Origin: PALSA-278 sp963760285 | GTDB lineage: Bacteria > Acidobacteriota > Terriglobia > Acidiferrales > UBA7541 | Direction: 5' to 3' | DNA length: 64,000 nt | Assembly (NCBI GenBank): GCA_963760285.1 | Contig: CAVXCI010000003.1 | Span: 868,001-932,000 of the forward strand | Part shown: one piece after another, positions 8,689 through 15,471 of the stretch | How the letters are laid out: every line of letters starts with the position of its first letter | Numbering within the stretch: the first letter of the stretch is position 1 | The notes under the pieces: generated by a model | The model's input: the letters and a program-made list of their open reading frames with translations, nothing else | The model's database searches: none | Told to the model about the DNA's origin: nothing | Program-made: the position numbers and the translations under genes

Positions 8689-8820
8689 GTGACCTATTTC
8701 TGTCCCGTACGCTGGGCCGAGATATCCGGGGACACTCTCACTTGTCCACGGTGCGCGGCGGATTTGATTTCGGAAGACGCCAAACCGCTTCTTGAAAAAC
8801 TGCTCGCCGCCTTGAATTGA
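8689..8820 (+). pseudogene. Zinc-ribbon protein truncated after 43 codons
   Basis: A GTG start at 8689 with GGAGG nine bases upstream opens a frame encoding a degenerate zinc ribbon (FCPVRW...CPRCAADL) followed by the start of a helix. It resembles the N-terminus of zinc-ribbon/HEAT-repeat proteins. The frame ends at a TGA (8818-8820) that coincides with the first bases of a relic insertion-sequence end, so the remainder was most likely removed by that insertion. It is the last gene of the fluoride-dynamin operon. Confidence 0.5.
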
Positions 8821-8865
8821 CCGGACCGAGTTTTTGTACCAGGCGCTTTGAGAGAGTTTACATCA
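8818..8865. mobile_element. Relic IS end (solo copy of the IS terminal repeat)
   Basis: These 48 bases align without gaps to the right-hand end of the two complete IS elements at 27012-28261 and 31840-33089. They share the initial TGA, the block TTTTGTACCA, GCGCT, and TGAGAGAGTTTACATCA. No transposase sequence follows, so only the terminus remains. Confidence 0.6.
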
Positions 8866-9022
8866 CTGATCGGATAGGGCGCGGGAAACTAAATTTCCCC
8901 GTTCGGGTTAATATATTCAGAGGCCTGTTTCTCGTGGTAGGCTCGCTATGGCGCCACATTCGAGGGTGCCAAGGATTTATGGGTATGCAGGTCCTGCATG
9001 ATTTATGCGGGAGGGAACCTAA

Positions 9023-10761
9023 ATGAGAAAGTCCATCCTTGTTTCCAGAATTCTTTTCACCTTGATTGCGATGGTTGCGCTGGCGTGTGCGACGGCGACG
9101 CCCGCGCTAGCCCAGCGCGGCGGGGGGGATCCCATGGCGGGGGTGGCGGTGGATTCCATGGCGGCGGTGGTGGATTTCACGGTGGCGGAGGCTTTAACGG
9201 CGGCGGTAGCGGCGGGGGTTTCCACGGAGGGGGAGGCGGCTATAACGGTGGCGGGCATTCCTACGGCGGCGGTAGTTATCGTGGCGGCTCCCCGTATTCA
9301 TTTGGCCATGGCGGCAACGGTTTTTATGGAAATGGTGGTGCTAATGGCTATCGCTCGTATGGGAATTACTCATACGGAGGGAATCACACAGGCAATTTCG
9401 GCGGCATGAATGGACGGGGCGGCGCACGATCCGCAGACCATGCGTCCGCCATCGCCGATGGGCGGTGGCATTCGTTTGGAAATCACGGCGCTAATGGCTA
9501 TCACTCGTACGGCAATTCCTCATACGGAGGGAATCACACAGGCAATTTCGGCGGCATGAATGGACGGGGCGGCGCACGATCCGCGGGCCATGCGTCTGCC
9601 ATCGCCGATGGGCAATGGCATTCGTTCGGAAATCACGGTGCCAATGGCTATCACTCGTCTGGGAATTCTTCATACGCAGGGAGCCACTATGGCGCTTCCG
9701 CTGGAATGGATGGCCCGGGAGGACGGTCCGCGAGCCGTGAATCTGCCATCGCCGACGGGAAGTGGCATTCGTTCGGGCCTTCGAGCGGCCGCAGCGCGAC
9801 AGCCAGCGCTGCAACGTTCGCCGATGCCCGCGTTCCTGGCGGCGCGGCGGGGCGATTTGGTTCTCGCGGAAATGCGAGCGGCGCGACTGCCGGCGGTGTT
9901 TCGCACTCTGCCACTACCGCCCGCATGGGATCAGCAGCGAGCACGCGCCCATCTGGCTTGAACGCCACCTCGTCTCGAAGTTCGGTCATAAACTCAGCCT
10001 TGGTTGGTTCGAGGGCTGGCTCTCCGTTCAATGGCACCGGCGCGTGGGCGCCCGGGCGCGGCGGCTTCGCGGGCCCCGGACTTGGTAACTACGGTTGGCG
10101 TGGGTATGGTGGGCGCGGTTATGGCTGGGGCGGCTACGGTTGGGGCCGCTATGGCTGGGGCCGCTATGGCTGGCGCGGGTACGGCTGGGGCGGCGGCTGG
10201 GGTTGGGGGTGCTGCGGGTGGGGGTGGGGCTGGGGTGGATTTGGCATAGGATTCGGCTGGGGCCCGGCGTGGTGGGGTCCGAGTTGGGGCGGCTACTGGT
10301 CACCGTATTGGCCTGCATATTGGATCTATCCATATCCTCCGGTCCCCTATGCGTATCCGAGCAATGGCGTGTACGGATATTATGGCGATCCATCCTATGA
10401 TTCGGGCGCTTCCAGCGATTTGACGGGCTCAGACATGAGCGCGGAGCCTTCGGACAACTACCAGGATACGAATCCGGTGACCGGGAACGTGGCGGAATCA
10501 ACGCCGACCGTCCTGATGTATCTGAAGGATGGCACGGTGTTCCCTGCGAGCGACTATTGGGTCGCAGATAACAGGCTGCACTTCCGTGTGGATTACGGCG
10601 GGGAGAACACGATTGATATTGATCAACTCGACTTGCAGCGCACGGTGGACGAAAACGCCAAGCGCAACATTCGCTTTGCACTGAAACCCCAACCGGACGC
10701 TGTAGCCCCTGACTCCGCAACTAGCGCGTTGAATTCAGACAACAATCCCGCCGGCGATTAA
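9023..10761 (+). CDS. Glycine-rich secreted/surface protein with frameshift after the signal peptide
   Basis: A good ribosome-binding site (GGGAGGG) precedes ATG 9023. The first 31 codons encode a signal peptide ending in ATPALAQRGGG. At a run of seven G (9121-9127) the frame must change by one base to continue into the long glycine-rich frame ending at 10761. The body has a GGGGGFHGG region, three 50-residue repeats each ending in ADGxWHSFG, a Gly/Trp/Tyr segment (about 10090-10260), and a folded-looking C-terminal domain with TVLMYLKDGTVFPASDYW. This is likely an exported surface or matrix protein. The frameshift is either a sequencing or mutation event or a phase-variable switch. Confidence 0.7.
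9340..9786 (+). repeat. Three tandem 150-bp coding repeats
   Basis: Units start near 9340, 9490 and 9640, each 150 bases, in frame inside the glycine-rich gene. The first two are nearly identical; the third has diverged. Each encodes NGYxSxGN... and ends in ADGxWHSFGxH. Confidence 0.85.
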
Positions 10762-11019
10762 GCCCGCATCCAGGATGCCGATTTCAATAACCTGATGCGG
10801 CCACGCATTCTGGGTTTTGCCCTCGGACCCCAATCATAGGCGGCGCTGCGACCATTAGGAAGCTTGTAAAATTGAATCGCCCGGCGGCGCCGCTCATCAC
10901 AGATTGCGCGGATTGGGACTCTCGCCCGCCTCTCGTGCGCCTACCAATAATTCCATCCGCATGTGAAGGTTTGCTTCGGAAAGCATGACGGCGGAATCAT
11001 CAAATGCCAGTAATGCAGC

Positions 11020-11733
11020 CTAGCCAGCCGACGACAATGAGCCCGCCGCGTCCGCCGGCGGCCTGGCGCCCTTGATGAGGAGCCACAGCATGAACACCAC
11101 CTCCCCGAAGAGGAGGGGCTGAGAGTAGGTAAACACCTGGCCCTGGTATTGCGGCAACAGTTCGCCCGTAAAGCTCAGGGCCAGATACGCGAAGCCGTTG
11201 ATGAAGAGCCATACGCCCAGGAAGCGCGGCAGGAAACGCGACCGGTACACAAGCATCGCCAACGGAAGAAGCCAAAGCCCCCAAAGGATCTCGGCGGCAG
11301 TGTTTTGCCGGCTACGCAGAGTGAGGAACAGCATGGCCAGCGCGTCCCGCTGAGGTTTGTCGAATACGGAGAGGAAATCGCCTCCGCGCACGGCCAGCAG
11401 AGCGGCAGAGTCGCTCACCACACCAACGAAGTTGATGACGGCCGGCATCACGCCCCCAAAGATCACCACCAACACAGCGAGGTTCCGGTCCACTCCCTTG
11501 AACAACCGGTAAAAGGCCAGCACGAGGAAAATCAAGATCACCGCGCAGAGCAGGTCGCCCACGATGCCGAAACGGAAAAGCCGTTCGTGAGCGGCGATGT
11601 TGTTGACGGTCGCGGCTGCGTTCCCCGGCACGAACAGTTTGTTGGGAATGTACATCAGGCGCAGTGGGCCGATGACGCAAAGGAGGAGGTACCAAAATCC
11701 GGCCACTCTCCCTGGATTGTCGGTCGAACTCAT
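11020..11733 (-). CDS. DUF4386 integral membrane protein
   Basis: A 237-residue protein with about six hydrophobic segments, beginning with the family pattern NPGRVAGFWYLLLCVIGPLRLMYIP and containing the loop NTAAEILWGLWLLPLAMLVYRSRFLPRFLGVWL that marks DUF4386 proteins. The start is taken as ATG 11733 because AAAGGAG lies five bases upstream; an in-frame GTG two codons earlier overlaps that site. No function is known for the family. It is transcribed alone, convergent with the glycine-rich gene. Confidence 0.9.
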   Translation of the reverse strand: MSSTDNPGRVAGFWYLLLCVIGPLRLMYIPNKLFVPGNAAATVNNIAAHERLFRFGIVGDLLCAVILIFLVLAFYRLFKGVDRNLAVLVVIFGGVMPAVINFVGVVSDSAALLAVRGGDFLSVFDKPQRDALAMLFLTLRSRQNTAAEILWGLWLLPLAMLVYRSRFLPRFLGVWLFINGFAYLALSFTGELLPQYQGQVFTYSQPLLFGEVVFMLWLLIKGARPPADAAGSLSSAG

Positions 11734-12241
11734 GTTCACTCCTTTGTAAAAGGCTTAGGGGAAATACGCCGAAGGCCATCAAAGAGTTTCGCCATACGAC
11801 GAAAACAGGCAATTGTGCTCACGGCCTTTGCACCGGGTCTGGGACGGATTCTGGTCGCATGGCGGGGCACCCGGAAGTTGAGACGATGGATGGGACGGAG
11901 CTACAATGATCTTGCCGGGCGAAACGGAAGCGGGTTCTGCGTGGACGCAGCCGTCCAGAGAGATAGCCTGGCGGGCTGACCGAGACGATAAATGGCGGCG
12001 CTAGAACCTGTTCCTTGCACTACTTCCAAATCCTCATGGGATCGGTAGACCCTGATGCCTCGAAAATTCCCGCCCCCAAAGGGCGGAATACTCACTAACG
12101 GACAGCGCATTCTCTCCATTTCAGGCCGGGACAACACGTGTTCAGGCCCCGTGATCGAGCCAGACGGTGGGCCATGGTGCTGTTCTGGGAGTAAAGAATG
12201 AAATTCCGGGGAGCGACGGCAGTATCGCTGGGAAGGGACTG
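11734..12241. other. Intergenic region without recognisable genes
   Basis: No convincing coding sequence is present. A short hairpin around CCGCCC/GGGCGG (about 12066-12082) has no T-run and is not a clear terminator. The segment separates divergent genes and should hold the promoters for both. Confidence 0.5.
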
Positions 12242-13165
12242 ATGGAAGTTCGCAACGGGATATCTTTTCCAGGTTTGACGAAGTTCGGCGCTCGAATTCT
12301 TATAGCCGTTATTTTGCCATTCGCGAGTCCATTTTTTCCTTCTCTGCTAGCGGCGCAGCAAGAGGGGCCGCTGACTCCGCCTCCGCATGCAAGCGCAACA
12401 GCCGGCGCGCGAGCGGTCCCACAGCCGCCGAATGCTCTGCCCGGCAGCGAATCCAGCGGCGGAATCTCCCAAGCGCCGCCATCCATCCCGGTGGACCAGA
12501 TTATTCAGCGGTTCGCGGAACACGAGGCTGAGTTCAAGACCGAGCGCAATAACTTCACCTATATGCAAACCTTCATCGTGCAAACCATTGACGACGACGG
12601 GCGCCCGGATGGCGAATATCGAATGACCAGCGACATCATCTTCACGCCGTCGGGCCAGCGCGACGAAAAGATCACCTATGCCCCGCCGCCGACGCTCCAG
12701 CGCGTTTCGATGTCCGAGCAGGATCTTGCCGATCTGAAGAATATTCAGCCCTTTGTACTCACCACCGAGGATTTGCCGAAGTACAACATCGTCTATGTGG
12801 GACGCGAACAAGTGGACGAGATCGGCACGTATGTATTCGACGCCAGCCCGAAGACCATCGAGAAGAACCAGCGGTACTTTCAAGGACGGGTCTGGGTGGA
12901 CGACAAAGATCTGGAGGTTGTTAAGACCGACGGAAAAGCAGTACCAGATATTCGCAAGGGCGGCACAGAAAACGTGTTCCCCCGTTTTGAGACGTACCGC
13001 GAAAACATCGAGGGTCACTACTGGTTCCCGACCTATACCCACTCCGATGACGTACTGCACTTCCGTACGGGCAGCGTTCATCTTCGCATGACGGTTCGTT
13101 ATGAAGATTACAAACGGTTTAGGGTGTCGTCCCGCATCTTGAAGGCGAACCCGGGCACGCAGTAG
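12242..13165 (+). CDS. Exported LolA-like outer-membrane lipoprotein-sorting family protein
   Basis: A protein of 307 residues. After a signal peptide ending near SLLAAQQ comes a proline-rich linker. A domain follows with FTYMQTFIVQTIDDDGRPDGEYRM..., LQRVSMSEQDLADL, FVLTTEDLPKYNIVYVGREQVDEIGTYVFD and YFQGRVWVDDKDLEVVKTDGK. This series is typical of acidobacterial proteins annotated as outer-membrane lipoprotein-sorting, which share the open beta-barrel of LolA. ATG 12242 is preferred over 12167 because the signal peptide then starts correctly and a GAAGGGA lies upstream. The exact substrate is unknown. Confidence 0.7.
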   Translation: MEVRNGISFPGLTKFGARILIAVILPFASPFFPSLLAAQQEGPLTPPPHASATAGARAVPQPPNALPGSESSGGISQAPPSIPVDQIIQRFAEHEAEFKTERNNFTYMQTFIVQTIDDDGRPDGEYRMTSDIIFTPSGQRDEKITYAPPPTLQRVSMSEQDLADLKNIQPFVLTTEDLPKYNIVYVGREQVDEIGTYVFDASPKTIEKNQRYFQGRVWVDDKDLEVVKTDGKAVPDIRKGGTENVFPRFETYRENIEGHYWFPTYTHSDDVLHFRTGSVHLRMTVRYEDYKRFRVSSRILKANPGTQ

Positions 13166-13389
13166 TTCCAGTCTGGACGCTGGGAGACTTTGGGCCGATA
13201 ATTTTGCACAAATCGTCAATCATCAGTGGCGTGGCGCGCGAAAGCTCATTCTGGGTAAGAATCTAGTCTGTACCTGCAAGTGATCGCATCTGCATGAAAA
13301 GCCCGCTTCAGAAAGGATGACTCTCCTTCAAGCGGAACTGAAGCAGAAGCACGTTGCGTTATCTTGCTGATTTCAAAAACGGACAGAGT

Positions 13390-13459
13390 CTTGGCAACGG
13401 ACACCCCGGCGACGGTTCGGCTTTTTCAGGAGCTCTCTGGAGCGCGCGATCAACGATGA
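13390..13459 (+). pseudogene. DUF72 C-terminal remnant 1
   Basis: With one base skipped near 13408 this stretch reads GHP-ATVRLFQELSGARDQR and stops at 13457-13459. That is the usual end of DUF72 proteins (GHgpaTVrlFqeLw). Nothing upstream extends the match. Confidence 0.55.
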
Positions 13460-13591
13460 TAAAAATTACGGCGCGGCCTCGGACGACCGGCCGAACCACA
13501 GGATCAATAACCGCACCCCGTGTGAGGCCTGTCTGGCTCTTGCACCTATAGTAAAAAACGAGGGCCTGACTGCCTGGTTCGGCAAGGTGAA

Positions 13592-14302
13592 TTAATCCTC
13601 GCAAACCTTGCCAGTGATTTGATTGGCATCCATGGTGACGGCACCAACTAGGGCTATTGCTCTACAACGAATGGAAGCACCGGTAGTCAGCGTGATACTT
13701 TGCTGTGCGATAATATTTCCACGAAACGAAGTGTCTATACCGAGGGTCGCCGAAGTGCCAACTTGCCAATAGGTGTTGTCATTGTGGCCGCGATTGACCT
13801 CAATGACCTGCGAGGCATATCCAGTGGTTAACGTGGTCCCAATTTGGAAGACGATATTCTGATCATCCATCCCCTCAAAATCCAATGTCAGAGTCCGGCC
13901 CAGCGCCAACTCTGCTGACGTATCGAATTTATAAACACCAGGCTTAAGTGTGAGGCCGGCCAGACCGTGCCCCGTCAGGTTTGCCGTGGGCGTCAGACCT
14001 GCGAGAACGTTGTACGCGCTCAGCGCATCCGCCTGGGCCTGCATTGCGAGTGGATCATTCGAGTGCTTCCCTCCGTCGATAATCCTTCCCGGAGGAAAGC
14101 CAGTGATCGAGCTGCCGGGAGAAACCCCCACGTCCCCGACGACCACGGTCTTCCCGGTATTGGTTACGGTCGAGCCACCCAGAACGGCAAAAGGAGCCAC
14201 GCTTCCAAGATTAAGGGATCCTGGATTAAAGGATCCTGCGGTGGCGTTGATTGCCAAAAGTGGCAGAACGAGGATGCAGACACGTAGCACTTTCAATTTC
14301 AT
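13592..14302 (-). CDS. Secreted DUF3494 (ice-binding-like) protein
   Basis: A protein of 236 residues: a signal peptide (MKLKVLRVCILVLPLLAINA) followed by one DUF3494 domain. Recognisable are LGSVAPFAVLGGSTVTNTG, the VVGDVGVSPGSSITGFPPG segment, LTLKPGVYKFDTSAEL, LTLDFEGMDDQNIVFQIGTTL and the terminal NIIAQQSITLTTGASIRCRAIALVGAVTMDAN strands. The fold is a right-handed beta solenoid; some members bind ice, while many soil bacteria encode paralogues of uncertain role. There is no C-terminal sorting signal here. GGAG lies six bases before the start, and the ATG overlaps the stop of a small upstream frame. Confidence 0.92.
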   Translation of the reverse strand: MKLKVLRVCILVLPLLAINATAGSFNPGSLNLGSVAPFAVLGGSTVTNTGKTVVVGDVGVSPGSSITGFPPGRIIDGGKHSNDPLAMQAQADALSAYNVLAGLTPTANLTGHGLAGLTLKPGVYKFDTSAELALGRTLTLDFEGMDDQNIVFQIGTTLTTGYASQVIEVNRGHNDNTYWQVGTSATLGIDTSFRGNIIAQQSITLTTGASIRCRAIALVGAVTMDANQITGKVCED

Positions 14303-14436
14303 AATGATCTCCGTCTTCTTCCAATGCCAAAAAGCCAGAGCGTCGCCGCTGGAAGGAGTAGCGCAATGACGGCAACCAGGCAGTCCTCAACCTTTGTACT
14401 CCCGGTGGTTATACATGTCTGTTCTGTTTTGTACAT
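14299..14436 (-). CDS. Small frame ending in a hydrophobic helix and RRRR tail
   Basis: A 45-codon frame whose stop overlaps the ATG of the DUF3494 gene. It ends with CLVAVIALLLPAATLWLFG followed by four arginines, the layout of PEP-CTERM-like sorting signals or of a small single-span membrane protein. No good ribosome-binding site is seen. It could be the detached C-terminus of a lost gene. Confidence 0.3.
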   Translation of the reverse strand: MYKTEQTCITTGSTKVEDCLVAVIALLLPAATLWLFGIGRRRRSL

Positions 14437-14516
14437 AACCAAGGCAGGTCCACCGATTCTGGGCTAGAGGTCACCGACGAAATCGCGGGCGCAGCATTGC
14501 GCGCGGCGTTGCTGTC

Positions 14517-14584
14517 TCCGCGTATCCCAACAACCACTATGCGCGACACGCCCTGAGACGGTGCGGCTGTTTCAGGAACTATGG
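14517..14584 (+). pseudogene. DUF72 C-terminal remnant 2
   Basis: It reads YPNNHYARHA and, after a one-base shift at about 14552, PETVRLFQELW. Both are the conserved end of DUF72 proteins (YxNNHYaGHapeTVrlFqeLW). No N-terminal part is present. Confidence 0.6.
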
Positions 14585-14910
14585 AAATCCAGAAACGAGG
14601 TCGGATCCAAAGGGATGATGAGACTTTGGCGAGGTACACGCAGTGAGCGAGAATTAACTCCTGTGCCCAGCCAAAATCCCATCCACATTTGAGATAAATC
14701 AGTTAGGCCTAGCCGCCGCGGTTATACGGGGAGAAATTAGCGATTCCCCGTGCAGGTTATAGAGAACGCAGAGAATCGAAGTGGCACTGGCAATTCGAAA
14801 TTGCGACATTTTGGGACCAATCCGCGGAATTCCATAGGACAGGGAGCAGCGGAGAGAATATTACAGACTGGATGGCGGTGGACGCAGGCTGGTGCGAACC
14901 ATTCTCTGTC

Positions 14911-15106
14911 CAAATTCCCTGCTAACAGGGAAAAATACAGGGAATTTTGCGAATTTGGCCGACCTGTTTCGGCTGTTGGACGCCATAAGTATCTCATTAT
15001 GAGGCACTTCTGGTCCCGAGCGCCAGTTCCACTCTAAACGGAACAGGGAATTATCAGGGAAGCTAACAGGGAATTAACAGGGCAGGATCAGGGAATAACA
15101 GGGAAA
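14911..15106. repeat. Cluster of CAGGGAA direct repeats
   Basis: CAGGGAA or its one-base variants occur about nine times, mainly at 14925-14943 and 15043-15106, often as AACAGGGAAT. The first copy also forms an inverted repeat, TTCCCTG-CTAA-CAGGGAA (14915-14932). Confidence 0.6.
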
Positions 15107-15471
15107 AACCTACTTCGCCGAATCGGAGGCAGATTCCGAGTGGCGCGAAGCGGTAGTTCGTCAGCTAACGCAACCCAGTTCAAAGCCGGGCCCTGGGGGG
15201 CTGGACTACCCCAGGCTCTTTGCGCCCTCAGCAGATCGAGAATGGGGGAAGAGGCGTGGATAGACGAGAAGCGCTATCCTGTTGATTTCAAACGCGGACG
15301 TCAATTTGGCGAGGGACAGGCTCGACGCTTGGGTCTGAGCCAATCGAGAAATCTGTTCCACATTTTGCGCAGCACAATCTGACGATCATACGGAAGGAAA
15401 GTTGCCGCGACAAGGCTGCCGTCATTCTGATCCATGGACTCGCATGAGATTGGTTCGAGTATAATCCCAAA

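Larger units (their letters stand above)
14437..15471. other. One-kilobase gene desert with remnants and short repeats
   Basis: No intact gene is supported. It contains a DUF72 remnant (14517-14584), a cluster of CAGGGAA repeats (14911-15106), and a stretch near 15283-15330 that resembles bases near 26395-26430 (shared ACGCGGA and GGCGAGGGACA words). Confidence 0.5.

Noticed and set aside
8817..9026. Short plus-strand frame between the zinc-ribbon gene and the glycine-rich gene
   Set aside because: It begins inside the relic IS end, has no ribosome-binding site and no recognisable protein pattern.
9115..10260. Repeats in the glycine-rich gene as a CRISPR-like array
   Set aside because: The repeats are in-frame coding units of 150 bases with diverging copies; there are no spacers of constant length.
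11149..11979. Plus-strand open frame of 276 codons
   Set aside because: Antisense to the DUF4386 gene, which has clear membrane segments and a ribosome-binding site.
12060..12085. CCGCCC/GGGCGG hairpin as a terminator
   Set aside because: It has no U-run, and no gene end lies close on either strand.
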